A stretch of DNA of 64,000 nt, taken from assembly GCF_018390555.1 (NCBI RefSeq), contig NZ_JAHBGB010000006.1, forward strand, positions 310,001 through 374,000, given 5' to 3'. The position numbers and the translations under genes were made by a program. Positions 1 through 11,432 of this stretch are shown in pieces. Source of the DNA: Ancylobacter oerskovii. GTDB taxonomy: Bacteria; Pseudomonadota; Alphaproteobacteria; Rhizobiales; Xanthobacteraceae. The first letter of the stretch is position 1, and every line of letters begins with the position of its first letter. The notes under the pieces were generated by a model, which was not told where the DNA came from, made no database searches, and worked only from the letters and a program-made list of their open reading frames with translations.

Positions 1-567
1 GCCCAGCCTTATGCGCATCCCCCGCGAGGCGCAGTTCACGGTCCCGGCCTTCAGCCTCACCTCGCCGAGCGGCACGCCCGGAAGGTTGTGAAGCGAGAAG
101 GCGAATTCCGGCGCAATCTCGGAAAAGCGCGGGTCGCCCACCACTCCAGCCGCGCCGTCTCCACTTTCCTCGGCCGGCTGAAACATCAGGACGACGCGGC
201 CGCGCGCGGGTCGAGCCCGCCCGAACAGTCGGCCGAGGGCGGCCAGGATGGTCGTGTGGCCGTCATGCCCGCACATATGAGACTTGCCCGGCACGAGCGA
301 GGCGTGCGGAACGCCGGACAGTTCGTGAATCGGCAGCGCATCCAGTTCCGAACGGAACAGCAGGGTCGGGCCCGGCCGGCCGCTGTCATAGACCATGGCG
401 ACGCCGTGACCGCCCATCCCGGTAAGCACCCGGTCGGGATTCGTGTCCCGAAGGAACGCCACCACTTCCCTCGCGGTCTCCGCTTCCTCGTTCGAGATTT
501 CCGGCCGCTGGTGCAGCTTCCGTCGCCACGCGGTGAGTTCAACCAGATCGCGATTGGTCAGCGTCAA
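1..567 (-). CDS. M20-family amidohydrolase / aminoacylase, N-terminal part (cut by window edge)
   Basis: This is the first 189 codons of a metal-dependent M20 amidohydrolase of the hippurate hydrolase / N-acyl-amino-acid hydrolase type, which would cleave an amide bond in the cytoplasm. Translation of the minus strand gives an N-terminal segment with WRRKLHQRPEIS, the metal-binding motif MCGHDGHTT and the glutamate motif FQPAEESGDGA, all at the usual family positions. The reading frame runs off the window inside the start of the dimerisation domain (residues ASRGMRIRLG). I chose the TTG at 567 because GGAG lies 8-11 bases upstream and the domain starts directly after it; no ATG fits. The gene is divergent from the aconitase operon and shares a 300-base upstream region with it, so the TGTCGACA sites at 758 and 810 could affect both. 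The substrate cannot be told. Confidence 0.85.
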   Translation of the reverse strand, partial: MTLTNRDLVELTAWRRKLHQRPEISNEEAETAREVVAFLRDTNPDRVLTGMGGHGVAMVYDSGRPGPTLLFRSELDALPIHELSGVPHASLVPGKSHMCGHDGHTTILAALGRLFGRARPARGRVVLMFQPAEESGDGAAGVVGDPRFSEIAPEFAFSLHNLPGVPLGEVRLKAGTVNCASRGMRIRLG

Positions 568-757
568 TGCGGAAACTCCCCTCTCCCGGCGCGAGGGCGC
601 CGGAGTGCCGCGGCAGCGAATGCGGGCGGCGGAATTCTGGCATAGGCGGGTGTTCCGCCGAAACCCGTCTCGATCGCCAGAAGAACAGAACGTCGCCTCG
701 CCGCGGCGGGCAGCGGCTTGAGCGAGCCGTTGGCCGGGTGCCTCTCTCAACCAATTA

Positions 758-765
758 TGTCGACA
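758..765. promoter_or_regulatory. Operator candidate 1 (TGTCGACA) upstream of the aconitase gene
   Basis: Perfect 8-base palindrome in an A/T-rich flank. It contains GTCGAC, which fits the published GTMKAC core of FadR-subfamily GntR regulators. A second copy lies 52 bases downstream (five helical turns), and another pair lies before tctC. The GntR/FCD gene at 4772 is the obvious candidate binder. The site sits over the -35 region of the -10 hexamer at 776. Confidence 0.55.
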
Positions 766-775
766 AAAACTATCA

Positions 776-781
776 TATAAT
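776..781 (+). promoter_or_regulatory. Putative -10 box of the aconitase-prpF promoter
   Basis: Exact TATAAT hexamer in the only A/T-rich stretch before the aconitase gene, lying between the two TGTCGACA palindromes. No good -35 hexamer stands 17 bases upstream; operator 1 occupies that place. This is a sequence match only. Confidence 0.35.
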
Positions 782-809
782 CAATTTTCTCGTTCTTAAT
801 TGCAAAAAG

Positions 810-817
810 TGTCGACA
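810..817. promoter_or_regulatory. Operator candidate 2 (TGTCGACA) upstream of the aconitase gene
   Basis: Second perfect TGTCGACA copy, again followed by an A-run. It lies in the presumed 5' leader, about 48 bases before the aconitase ATG. A protein bound at both copies would lie on the same face of the helix and could block or loop the promoter. Confidence 0.55.
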
Positions 818-865
818 AAAAATCTGCGTGCCGTATGTAGGACGGAACATATGGGAGAGGCGGAC

Positions 866-3530
<2,665 letters not shown>

Positions 3531-3541
<11 letters not shown>

Positions 3542-4730
3542 GCCGACGCCCCAGATCGCCGTGCCTGCCGTCTATATGCGCGGGGGCACCAGCCGGGCGA
3601 TCATCTTCCACGCGGCGGACCTTCCCGCGGATCCGGCGGCCCGCGACGCGATCTTCCTCGCCGCGCTCGGCAGCCCGGATCCGAACCGGCGCCAGCTGGA
3701 CGGGCTGGGCGGCGCGATCTCCTCGCTCTCCAAGATCGCCATCGTCGGCCCGTCGAGCCGGCCGGACGCGGATGTCGACTACACGTTCGGGCAGGTCGCC
3801 ATCGACGCCCCGCTGGTGCAATACAAGGGCAATTGCGGCAACATCTCCTCCGCGATCGGGCCTTTCGCGCTCGACGAAGGGCTGGTTGCGGCCGACGGCG
3901 ACAGCGCGACCGTTCGGATCCACAACACCAATACCGGCAAGATCATCGTCTCGCGCTTTCCGGTGAGCGGCGGCCAGGCCGCGGTGGATGGCGATTTCGA
4001 GCTGCAGGGCGTCGCCGGCAGGGGCGCGCCCATTCGTCTCTCCTTCCTGGAACCCGGTGGCGCCGCGACCGGCCGGCTGCTGCCGACCGGACGGGTGCGG
4101 GACGATCTCCTCGTCGAGGGCCTCGGGACATTGAGCGTGTCCATGGTCGATGCCGCCAACCCGGTGGTGTTCGTGGACGCCCGCTCGCTCGACATGACGG
4201 GCACGGAGCTGCCGGACGAGATAGAGGCACGGCCCGGGCTTCTCGCCCGGCTGGAAGCCATCCGTGCCGCCGCCGCCGTGGCCATGGGCATCGCGGCGAC
4301 CGAGGCCGAGGCCCGCACGCGCATCCGCAACCTGCCGCAGGTTGGTATCCTCGCCGCGCCGGTCGATACGCCGACGCTCAGCGGGAAGGTGCTGTCCGCG
4401 TCGTCCTTCCACATTCTGGCGCGCATGATCTCGGCCGGCCAGCCGCACAAGGCGTCGCCACTGACGGGAGCCATGTGCCTCGCCATCGCCATGCGACTGC
4501 CGGGCACCATCGCCGCCGAACTGGCACGCCTGCCCTCCGATCCCGACGCGGACCTGATCGTCGCGCATCCGTCCGGCCTGCTGCCGGTCGCCGCACGGCT
4601 GCGTGAGGACGGCGCGCCGCATGCCGAGGAGGCGGTCGTCTACCGGACCGCCCGCCGGCTGATGCAGGGCAGCGTGCTGGTGCCGCGCAAGCTGCTGGAG
4701 GCCCTGGAAAATGTATCGACAGGGAACTGA
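3531..4730 (+). CDS. PrpF-family (aconitate / 4-oxalomesaconate type) double-bond isomerase
   Basis: A 399-residue protein of the PrpF family, whose members (PrpF, GalD, methylitaconate isomerase, fungal aconitate isomerase Adi1) shift or flip a double bond in small unsaturated polycarboxylates without a cofactor. It shows the N-terminal family motif YMRGGTSRAIIF, the loop YKGNCGNISSAIGPFA around the catalytic cysteine, and a second family block near residues 300-320 (PHKASPLTGAMC). The start overlaps the aconitase stop by 11 bases and has AGGGAAA upstream, so the two are translationally coupled. Next to an AcnA-type aconitase and TctABC, the simplest reading is conversion of trans-aconitate or a related acid into cis-aconitate. 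This is inference; substrates within the family cannot be separated by eye. Confidence 0.85.
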
Positions 4731-4771
4731 GCCCCCGGCAGGCTCCGCCGCACCATGCGAGGAAGGATGCC

Positions 4772-5479
4772 ATGCTGGACGAACTCGATGATTCCACGAC
4801 GGTTGCGGACAGCGCCCTGGCCCGCCTCACCCAGGTCATACTCGACGGCGAGCTGAAGCCCGGCGCCAAGGTCAGCGAGCCGGAACTGGCACGGCGCTTC
4901 GGCATCAGCCGCGCGCCGCTGCGCGAGGCGATCCGCCGCCTGGAGGAGCGCAGCGTGCTCACCCGGGCGCCGCGCCTCGGGGCGCGGGTGGTGGTGCTGT
5001 CGCCGGCAAAGGTGGAGCAGATCTTCGTCGTGCGCGAGGCGGTGGAAGGCATGATCGCCCGCGAGGCGGCCAAGCTGATCACCGATGCCGAGGTGGCGCA
5101 ATTGCGGGAAAGCCTGGCGCGGCAGAAGGCTCGTTCCGAGGAAATCGGCTTTTCCACCTTCCTGACCCGCGAGCTGGACAGCGACTTCCATACCTTCATC
5201 GCCCAGTGCAGCCGCAACGAATTCCTGATCAAGTTCCTCTGCGAGGACTATGCGACGCTGATCGGGCTGTGCCGCAAGCACCTGCGCCAGGTGCCCGAGC
5301 GCGCCTATCGCGCCTTCGTCGAGCATGGCCGGATCGTGGACGCGCTGGCCGACCGTGATCCCGACATGGCGGAACTGGCGATGCGCCGGCACATCCAGGC
5401 CTCCCGGCAGATGATGGTGGCGAGCGTGCAGGATCCCGGCAGCGAAGGCGGCCGTCGTCGGCGACGCGGCACGAACTAG
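4772..5479 (+). CDS. GntR-family regulator, FCD/FadR subfamily
   Basis: A 235-residue DNA-binding regulator. Residues about 15-80 form the winged helix (ELARRFGISRAPLREAIRRLEE is the recognition region). Residues about 95-215 form an all-helical FCD ligand domain that typically binds an organic acid through a metal held by Asp and His residues; DSDFHTFIAQCSRN is the first such segment. The ATG has GAGGAAGGA directly upstream. It lies 41 bases after the PrpF-family gene and before the transporter genes. The four TGTCGACA copies match the GTMKAC core of this subfamily, so it most likely represses both the aconitase-isomerase and the tct units and is released by the imported acid or a product. 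The direction of control is inference. Confidence 0.92.
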   Translation: MLDELDDSTTVADSALARLTQVILDGELKPGAKVSEPELARRFGISRAPLREAIRRLEERSVLTRAPRLGARVVVLSPAKVEQIFVVREAVEGMIAREAAKLITDAEVAQLRESLARQKARSEEIGFSTFLTRELDSDFHTFIAQCSRNEFLIKFLCEDYATLIGLCRKHLRQVPERAYRAFVEHGRIVDALADRDPDMAELAMRRHIQASRQMMVASVQDPGSEGGRRRRRGTN

Positions 5480-5496
5480 GTTTGTTGCGTCAGTTT

Positions 5497-5504
5497 TGTC
5501 GACA
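5497..5504. promoter_or_regulatory. Operator candidate 3 (TGTCGACA) upstream of tctC
   Basis: Perfect copy of the palindrome found before the aconitase gene, 18 bases after the regulator stop and upstream of the tct promoter. It is spaced 62 bases from the next copy, close to six helical turns. Confidence 0.55.
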
Positions 5505-5531
5505 TAATCGGCACAACAAACTTAGAATAAC

Positions 5532-5558
5532 TTGACATTGGCCTAATATGGCTAAAAA
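5532..5558 (+). promoter_or_regulatory. Putative sigma-70 promoter of the tctCBA operon
   Basis: A perfect TTGACA -35 hexamer (5532-5537) is followed 15 bases later by TAAAAA (5553-5558) as a weak -10. Operator copy 4 begins directly after the -10, as expected for a repressed promoter. The -10 assignment is uncertain because the spacer is short. Confidence 0.4.
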
Positions 5559-5566
5559 TGTCGACA
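5559..5566. promoter_or_regulatory. Operator candidate 4 (TGTCGACA) at the tct transcription start
   Basis: Fourth intergenic perfect copy of the palindrome, overlapping the expected transcription start of tctCBA and flanked by A/T on both sides like the other three. Binding here would directly occlude RNA polymerase. Confidence 0.55.
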
Positions 5567-5624
5567 ATAATGCGAGCCGCAGCAAGAGCTCGCACCCTCT
5601 GGAAACGTTCATCAGGAGAGTGTC

Positions 5625-6632
5625 ATGACCCGTTCCACGCGCTGGAAGGCGCCGGCGCCTTTCGCTTCGTTCGGACGCGCCATACGGCGCGGCATCGGAG
5701 GAGCCGTCCTCGTCGCGGCGGTCGGCTGCGCGGGCATGGCGCAGGCGCAGCAGGTCACCGTGACCATTCCTGCCGCTCCCGGCGGGGGCTGGGACAACAC
5801 GGCGCGCATGACGATGCAGACCCTGCAGAAGGAGAAGCTGGTCACCGGCGGCATCCAGTTCGTCAACAAGGGCGGCGGCGTGGGCATCATCGGGCTCACC
5901 GATTTCGTGCGCAACAACAAGGGCAACGACAACGGCCTGATGTTCATGGGCGTGATCATGCTCTCGAGCATCCTGACCAACCGCTCGGCCATCACCATGG
6001 ACGACGTGGCGCCGCTGGCGCGGCTGACACGCGAATACAACGCCGTCGCGGTGCCTGCGGATTCGCCGATCAAGACCTCCGCCGATCTCGTAGCCGAGCT
6101 CAAGAAGGATCCCGGCGCGTTCGCGGTCGGCGGGTCGGGCGTCGGCACCGTCGATCACCTGACCATGGCGCTGATCGCCAAGACCCAGGGAATTCCCGCC
6201 AACAAGTTGAATTTCATCGCTTTTAGCGGCGGCGAGATCGTGCCGGCACTGGTGGGCGGAAAGATCAAGGCGGCGGTCTCCGGCCTGTCCGAGCTCTATC
6301 CGCTGGCGAAGGCCGGGCGCATCCGCCTCGTGGCGGTGACGTCGGACAACCGCCTGCCGGGTGTGGATATCCCGACGCTGAAGGAAGCCGGGCTCGACGT
6401 TTCCGTGAGCAACTGGCGCGGCGTCGTCGGGGCGCCCGGCATGAGCGAGGCGGCCCGCAAGGAATGGATCGGCCGGTTCGAGACCATGGCCAAGTCGCCG
6501 GAATGGGCGGCGGCGCTGGAGAAGCAGGGCATGGAGAATGCCTATCTCGGCGGCGAGGCGTTCTCGGCCTTCATCGCGTCGGAAAACAAGAACTGGCAAG
6601 GGCTTCTGAAGGAAGCCGGCCTCGTCAACTGA
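5625..6632 (+). CDS. tctC: Tripartite tricarboxylate transporter, periplasmic substrate-binding protein (TctC)
   Basis: A 335-residue periplasmic receptor that hands a carboxylic acid to the TctAB membrane pair. It starts with a long signal peptide (arginine-rich n-region, hydrophobic GIGGAVLVAAVGCAG, likely cleavage after GMAQA). The mature part opens with the family signature TIPAAPGGGWDNTARM, where the loop closes over the ligand carboxylate, followed by FVNKGGGVGIIGL and the second-lobe segment AFSGGEIVPALVGGKIKAAVSG. The ATG at 5625 has AGGAGAG 6 bases upstream. It heads the tctCBA operon and follows the promoter and operators described. The ligand is probably a tricarboxylate given the aconitase and isomerase next door, but TctC proteins vary widely in ligand. 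Confidence 0.93.
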   Translation: MTRSTRWKAPAPFASFGRAIRRGIGGAVLVAAVGCAGMAQAQQVTVTIPAAPGGGWDNTARMTMQTLQKEKLVTGGIQFVNKGGGVGIIGLTDFVRNNKGNDNGLMFMGVIMLSSILTNRSAITMDDVAPLARLTREYNAVAVPADSPIKTSADLVAELKKDPGAFAVGGSGVGTVDHLTMALIAKTQGIPANKLNFIAFSGGEIVPALVGGKIKAAVSGLSELYPLAKAGRIRLVAVTSDNRLPGVDIPTLKEAGLDVSVSNWRGVVGAPGMSEAARKEWIGRFETMAKSPEWAAALEKQGMENAYLGGEAFSAFIASENKNWQGLLKEAGLVN

Positions 6633-6651
6633 CGACGCGGGAGACAGGGCG

Positions 6652-7152
6652 ATGAACGATCGCGTAGCGCCGCGGCCCTGGTGGGTGCCCGCAGGAGTGA
6701 TCGGCTTCGGGGCCGTCATGCTCTACGGGGCGACCCAGCTGGGACAGTCCGACGCCCATTCGGGCGTGGGGCCCGGCCTGTTCGTGACAATCATCGGCAT
6801 CGCCCTCATCCTGCTCGGGACGGCGCTCGGCGTGCAGGTCGCGCGGGGCGTCGCCTTCACCTCGACGGAGGGCGCCGACGCGTATGATGAGGTGGACGAT
6901 GAGGACAGAACTCATCGCGGGCCGCTGCTCCTCGCCATCGCCTCGCTGGCGGCGCCGCTGGTGCTGATGCAGGCCGCCGGCTTCCCGCTCACCGCCGCTG
7001 TGGTGTTCGCGGGCATCGCCCGTGCCTTCGGCTCGCGACGGCCAGTTGTCGACATCCTGACCGGCGCGGTGCTGGGCGGGGTGGCATGGTTCTTCTTCAA
7101 CTGGCTCGGCGTCAATCTCGGCCCGTTCCTGCCGTGGCTGACGGAGCGCTGA
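6652..7152 (+). CDS. tctB: Tripartite tricarboxylate transporter small membrane subunit (TctB)
   Basis: A 166-residue protein with four predicted membrane segments (about residues 9-27, 40-60, 88-110 and 130-160). Size and arrangement fit the small TctB subunit, which pairs with TctA in the inner membrane. A charged cytoplasmic stretch, [16 protein letters not shown], separates the two halves. It lies 19 bases after tctC and ends 2 bases before tctA, so the three are one operon. TctB sequences are poorly conserved, and the call rests on position plus topology. Confidence 0.88.
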   Translation: MNDRVAPRPWWVPAGVIGFGAVMLYGATQLGQSDAHSGVGPGLFVTIIGIALILLGTALGVQVARGVAFTSTEGADAYDEVDDEDRTHRGPLLLAIASLAAPLVLMQAAGFPLTAAVVFAGIARAFGSRRPVVDILTGAVLGGVAWFFFNWLGVNLGPFLPWLTER

Positions 7153-7154
7153 CC

Positions 7155-8681
7155 ATGTCGACCCTCGACCTGCTGCTGCACGGCTTCGGCGTCGCCTTCC
7201 AGCCGGTCAACCTGCTAATGGCCTTCATCGGCAGCCTGCTCGGCACCGCCATCGGCGTGCTGCCGGGGATAGGGCCGGCGCTGACCATCGCCCTCTTGAT
7301 GCCGGTGACGACCTCGCTGGAGCCGGCCTCCGCCTTCATCATGTTCGCCGGCATCCTCTACGGGGCGATGTATGGCGGCTCGACCACCTCGATCCTGCTC
7401 AACACGCCGGGCGAGAGCGGGTCGATGATGACCGCGCTCGAGGGCAACCAGATGGCCCGGCGCGGGCGCGGTGCCGCCGCGCTGGCCACCGCCGCCATCG
7501 GCTCCTTCGTCGCCGGCACCATCGGCACGCTGGCGCTGTCCTTCGTGGCGCCGGCGGTTTCCGAACTCGCCTTCATCTTCGGGCCGGAGGACTATTTCGC
7601 GCTGATGGTGTTGTCCTTCACCACCATCTCGGTGGTGCTGGGCAATTCGCCGCTGCGCGGCGCCATCGCGGTGGCGGTCGGGCTCGGCCTCGGCGTGATC
7701 GGCATCGACGCCCAGACCGGGCAATCGCGCCTGACCTTCGGCAGCCTCGACCTGCTCGACGGCATTCCCTTCACCATCGTGCTGGTGTCGCTCTTCGCCG
7801 TGGGCGAGATCATCTATGTCGCCAGCCGCGGGCCGGAGCGCGATGGCGGCATCAACCCGCTGAGCGGCGGCATCTGGATGACCAGGGAGGACTGGAAGCG
7901 CTCCTGGAAGCCGTGGCTGCGTGGCACCGCGCTCGGCTTTCCCATCGGGGTGCTGCCGGCCGGCGGCTCGGAGATTCCGACCTTCCTGTCCTATGCGGTG
8001 GAGAAGCGCCTCTCGAAGCACCCGGAGGAGTTCGGCTCCGGCGCCATCGAGGGTGTTGCCGGCCCCGAGGCGGCGAACAATGCGGCGGCGGCCGGCATAT
8101 TGGTGCCGCTACTCACCCTCGGCCTGCCGACCTCGGCGACCTCGGCCATCCTGCTCAGTGCCTTCCAGGGCTACGGGCTGCAGCCGGGTCCGCTGCTGTT
8201 CGTGAACAATGCCGAACTGGTGTGGGGGCTGATCGCCTCGCTCTATATCGGCAATTTCATGCTGATCGTGCTCAACCTGCCGCTCGCCGGCATGTGGGTG
8301 CGGCTACTGATGATCCCTCGCCCGCAGCTCTATGCCGGCATCGTGATCTTCGCCCTGGTCGGCGTCTGGGGGCTTTCGACCTCGTGGTTCGACCTGCTCC
8401 TGATGTTCGCGATGGGCCTGCTCGGCTATGCGATGCGGCTCTACGACTTCCCGGCGGCGCCGGTGCTGATCGGGCTGATTCTCGGGCCGATGGCCGAGCA
8501 GCAGCTGCGCCGGGCGCTCGCCATCAGCCAGGGCGATCCGGTCGCGCTCGTCTCGACGCCGATCTCCGCCACGCTGCTCGGCCTCGCTTTGTGCATCGTG
8601 CTGCTGCCGCCGCTGCTGCGCCATCTCGCCCGGCGGCCCGCCGGCGGCGAGCGGCGCGCCGTGTCACGGCCGGCGCCCTGA
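7155..8681 (+). CDS. tctA: Tripartite tricarboxylate transporter large membrane subunit (TctA)
   Basis: A 508-residue integral membrane protein that forms the translocation path of the Tct symporter. It carries the family hallmark [21 protein letters not shown] near the N-terminus, [15 protein letters not shown] about residue 80, and [20 protein letters not shown] in the second half, which is the repeat of the first motif. About eleven to twelve hydrophobic segments follow. I chose the ATG at 7155, two bases after the tctB stop with GGAG upstream; an earlier in-frame start would overlap tctB and add residues foreign to the family. The operon appears to end here, before a convergent gene. Confidence 0.95.
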   Translation: MSTLDLLLHGFGVAFQPVNLLMAFIGSLLGTAIGVLPGIGPALTIALLMPVTTSLEPASAFIMFAGILYGAMYGGSTTSILLNTPGESGSMMTALEGNQMARRGRGAAALATAAIGSFVAGTIGTLALSFVAPAVSELAFIFGPEDYFALMVLSFTTISVVLGNSPLRGAIAVAVGLGLGVIGIDAQTGQSRLTFGSLDLLDGIPFTIVLVSLFAVGEIIYVASRGPERDGGINPLSGGIWMTREDWKRSWKPWLRGTALGFPIGVLPAGGSEIPTFLSYAVEKRLSKHPEEFGSGAIEGVAGPEAANNAAAAGILVPLLTLGLPTSATSAILLSAFQGYGLQPGPLLFVNNAELVWGLIASLYIGNFMLIVLNLPLAGMWVRLLMIPRPQLYAGIVIFALVGVWGLSTSWFDLLLMFAMGLLGYAMRLYDFPAAPVLIGLILGPMAEQQLRRALAISQGDPVALVSTPISATLLGLALCIVLLPPLLRHLARRPAGGERRAVSRPAP

Positions 8682-8723
8682 TCCCCATGGCCGACCGGTC
8701 CGGCGCGTCGCCCGGGCGGCCGG

Positions 8724-9587
8724 CTAGTGCGCCGACACGCGCCGTCGCGCCCTCGATGCGGCACCGTTGCGCAGTGCCCAGCGACCGACCGGGGTCGCCG
8801 CTCTCATCAGCGTCAAGGCACCGAACGAGCCGGGGCGCTCCTTTCCGGGGATCAGCTCACGCAGGGGATCCGGCATCAGCGCGACGCCGGCGCCCATCAC
8901 GAAACGGCGAAACAGGCCCAATGCGGGCGACGGGGTCGGCGCGGACGAGATCACCCGCAGCACCTCTCGCGTGCGCGCGTCGAAGCGCAGCTGCGGCGTC
9001 ATCTGCCGCAGATAGGCGTCCACCGCCGATGCGGTGACAGGCACGTCCGGCGCGCCCAGCATCCGCGCGACGATCGCCATCTCGCGGAAATAGCGGTCCT
9101 GCTCGGCCTCGGGCATTCCGGGATCGACGAAGGCGCGATGGGCCGACAGGAAGCCGGACGTCTCGGCGACGTGGATCCAGGTCAGCAGGGCGGGATCGCT
9201 GGCGCGGTAGCCCCTCCCCGCCGCATCGACACCTGCCACGCTCATGTGCCGCAGCCGCACGCGCTCGACGAGGGTCTCGGCGGTCGGCCGGGCGGCATAG
9301 GTCGTGCCGGCCACGAATTGCGCGGTCCGCGCCAGCCGCCCCATGACATCGGCCCTGAAATTCGAATGGTCCCACACGCCGGCTATGGCGAGGGGGTGCA
9401 GCATCTGGGTCATCAGGGCGGAAACGCCGCCGACGATCATCGGCACGAAATCGGCGTGAACCTTCCAGGCTACGGAACCGGGGCCGAACAGGCCGGGATC
9501 GCCCGGCGGCCGGTCGAAATCGATCACCCCCGCGCCGGTCACCCGCCGGATGTTGCGCTCGATCGCCTCGCGAATATGGATCACCAT
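8724..9587 (-). CDS. DUF2236 / MpaB-type oxygenase
   Basis: A 287-residue soluble protein of the DUF2236 family (fungal MpaB, bacterial latex-clearing protein Lcp), whose studied members are b-type heme oxygenases. Recognisable blocks are RPPGDPGLFGPGSVAWKVHAD, HPLAIAGVWDHSNFRADVMGR, and the central histidine segment VAETSGFLSAHRAFV. The start is uncertain: ATG at 9587 lies just inside the end of the EamA gene and begins where family similarity begins, while an in-frame GTG at 9611 would add eight residues. Both options overlap or abut the upstream transporter, so the pair is likely co-transcribed. The substrate is unknown. Confidence 0.82.
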   Translation of the reverse strand: MVIHIREAIERNIRRVTGAGVIDFDRPPGDPGLFGPGSVAWKVHADFVPMIVGGVSALMTQMLHPLAIAGVWDHSNFRADVMGRLARTAQFVAGTTYAARPTAETLVERVRLRHMSVAGVDAAGRGYRASDPALLTWIHVAETSGFLSAHRAFVDPGMPEAEQDRYFREMAIVARMLGAPDVPVTASAVDAYLRQMTPQLRFDARTREVLRVISSAPTPSPALGLFRRFVMGAGVALMPDPLRELIPGKERPGSFGALTLMRAATPVGRWALRNGAASRARRRVSAH

Positions 9588-9591
9588 TCCC

Positions 9592-10530
9592 TCACGAATA
9601 GTCCTGCGCACCCGCCCGGCCGGGGTCGAGGGGCTCGCGAACGCTCTTCCGGCCCGGCAGCGTCATGGCGATCACGCCGGCGAGGACGCAGCCGAGACCG
9701 ATCCACGCGGTCGAGGCCAATGTCTCGCCGAGGAAGACGATGCCGATCCCCACGCCGATGGGAACCCTGAGATAGGCTTGCGCCGTGGTTCCCACCGAGC
9801 CGAGCGTCTGTACCAGCCGGAAATAGATCACGAAGGCAAGCGCCGTCGAGAAGACCGACAAGGCGAGCAGCGCCAGGAGCGAGCCGGCGGCGGGCGCCAG
9901 CGTCCAGGGCCGATCGACCGCCAGGCTCACCGGCAGCAGCAGGGCCGCGCCGCATATGAGCGAGCCGGCCGCGGGCATCATCGGATCGAGGCCCTTGAAG
10001 CTCTTCCCGAAGATCGCCGCGCCGGCATAGCAGACGGTGGCGGCGACGACGGCGAGCTGCACCCACAGCGCATGCCCGAGCCCGTTCAACGCTTCGACCC
10101 CGATGATGAGGCAGGTTCCGGCGAGGCCCGCCGCCACGCCGAACAGCTTGCGCCCCGTCACCGGCTCGTGCCGGGTGACGAGGCCGGTCAGCAGGAAGGT
10201 GAAGATCGGCGTCGTGGAATTGAGGATCGCCGCCAGGCCCGCTTCGGTCGTCTGCTCCGCCCACGCGATCAGGGTGAAGGGCACGACGCTGTTGAGGCAA
10301 GCCTGGATCAGGAAGCGCCGCCATGTCGCCCGGTCGCGCGGCAGGCGCAGGCCGCGCCCATGAATCACCGCCGTCAGCAGCGCGCCCGCGATCAGCGTTC
10401 GGGCGGCGATCAGCGTGACGGGAGGAATGGTCTCCACGCCGATCTTGATGAATGTGTAGGACGCTCCCCACAGCGTCGACAGCGTCAGCAGCAGCGCCAT
10501 TTCCCTCGCCATGTTCGTCTTGTCGGTCAT
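9592..10530 (-). CDS. EamA / DMT-superfamily transporter
   Basis: A 312-residue inner-membrane protein with ten predicted helices in two five-helix EamA repeats, the usual plan for drug/metabolite exporters of the RhaT/YdcZ/RarD superfamily. The first repeat begins with LSTLWGASYTFIKIGVETIPPVTLIAAR, and the second has the matching GKSFKGLDPMMPAAGSLICGAALL segment. A polar tail closes the protein. It is divergent from an ArsR-type regulator 127 bases away, which may control it, and its 3' end overlaps or abuts the DUF2236 gene. The substrate cannot be assigned. Confidence 0.9.
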   Translation of the reverse strand: MTDKTNMAREMALLLTLSTLWGASYTFIKIGVETIPPVTLIAARTLIAGALLTAVIHGRGLRLPRDRATWRRFLIQACLNSVVPFTLIAWAEQTTEAGLAAILNSTTPIFTFLLTGLVTRHEPVTGRKLFGVAAGLAGTCLIIGVEALNGLGHALWVQLAVVAATVCYAGAAIFGKSFKGLDPMMPAAGSLICGAALLLPVSLAVDRPWTLAPAAGSLLALLALSVFSTALAFVIYFRLVQTLGSVGTTAQAYLRVPIGVGIGIVFLGETLASTAWIGLGCVLAGVIAMTLPGRKSVREPLDPGRAGAQDYS

Positions 10531-10657
10531 GTCCTGCCTCGTCCGCCTTCCGATGATGGCCCGGGCCTTCTCTATCCGCTCGACGGCGCGGGACGTTTCG
10601 GCCGGGACCGAAGCATTCGCGGCTGACGGCGGAGCGACGGGCCGCTACCCTTTCCCC

Positions 10658-11386
10658 ATGACGAACATGGCATCGGGCAACACCATAGCGGAGGTCGCAA
10701 GCCTGATCGGCGATGCGGCACGGGCGAACATGCTGGCCGCGCTGATGGGCGGCCAGGCGCTGACGGCAGGCGAGCTGGCCCACCATGCCGGCGTGACCGC
10801 GCAGACCACCAGCGGGCATCTCGCCAGAATGACCGGGGCGCAGCTGCTCACGGTCGAGAAGCAGGGGCGGCACCGCTATTATCGGCTCGCCTCCCCGGCG
10901 GTCGCGCAGGCCATCCACGCCCTGATGGCGGTGGCGGCGGAAGGGCCGAAGCGGCACCATCCCATCGGCCCGAAGGACGAGGCGCTGCGGCTGGCACGGA
11001 CCTGCTACGATCACATGGCGGGGCGACTGGCGCTGGCGGTCGCCGACAGCCTGGTGCGGCAAGGCCATCTCATCCTCGCGGACGGCGTCGGCCTCGTCAC
11101 CGAGAGCGGGCAGGGCTTCTTCTGCGACTTCGGCATCGACCTCACCGAGGCGGCGCCGTCCCGGCGCCCCCTGTGCCGCACCTGCCTCGACTGGAGCGAG
11201 CGGCGCCCGCACATCGCCGGCCGGCTCGGCGCGGCGCTGTTGGACAGGGCGCTGGATCGGGGATGGGTGGCGCGACGGCCCGACAGCCGGGCCCTGCGCC
11301 TGACGCGCCTCGGCGACCAAGGCTTCGCAACGATCTTCGCACTTCCCGCCGATTGGCGGGAGCCGGGCGCGGGACATCGGCCATGA
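10658..11386 (+). CDS. ArsR-type winged-helix transcriptional regulator
   Basis: A 242-residue regulator with an N-terminal ArsR winged helix (about residues 5-95; ALTAGELAHHAGVTAQTTSGHLARM is the helix-turn-helix and EKQGRHRYYRLAS the wing). A C-terminal region of about 130 residues contains a Cys pair in RRPLCRTCLDWSERRPH. Such longer ArsR proteins are common next to transporters. I took the ATG at 10658 because the ArsR domain starts a few residues later; a further ATG at 10667 is also possible, and neither has a strong ribosome binding site. It is divergent from the EamA exporter and is its likely regulator. Confidence 0.85.
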   Translation: MTNMASGNTIAEVASLIGDAARANMLAALMGGQALTAGELAHHAGVTAQTTSGHLARMTGAQLLTVEKQGRHRYYRLASPAVAQAIHALMAVAAEGPKRHHPIGPKDEALRLARTCYDHMAGRLALAVADSLVRQGHLILADGVGLVTESGQGFFCDFGIDLTEAAPSRRPLCRTCLDWSERRPHIAGRLGAALLDRALDRGWVARRPDSRALRLTRLGDQGFATIFALPADWREPGAGHRP

Positions 11387-11432
11387 GCGACCTGCCCGGC
11401 GCCGGGGCGGAGGCCGGGTGGCGCGGCTTCCG

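Noticed and set aside
7047-7054. Extra TGTCGACA inside tctB (and another at 13812-13819 in the DUF2161 gene)
   Set aside because: Both are single copies within coding sequence without A/T flanks; one or so is expected by chance in 64 kb.
9581-11377. Minus-strand frame of about 600 codons across the EamA and ArsR genes
   Set aside because: It crosses two well-supported genes in other frames and shows no motifs.
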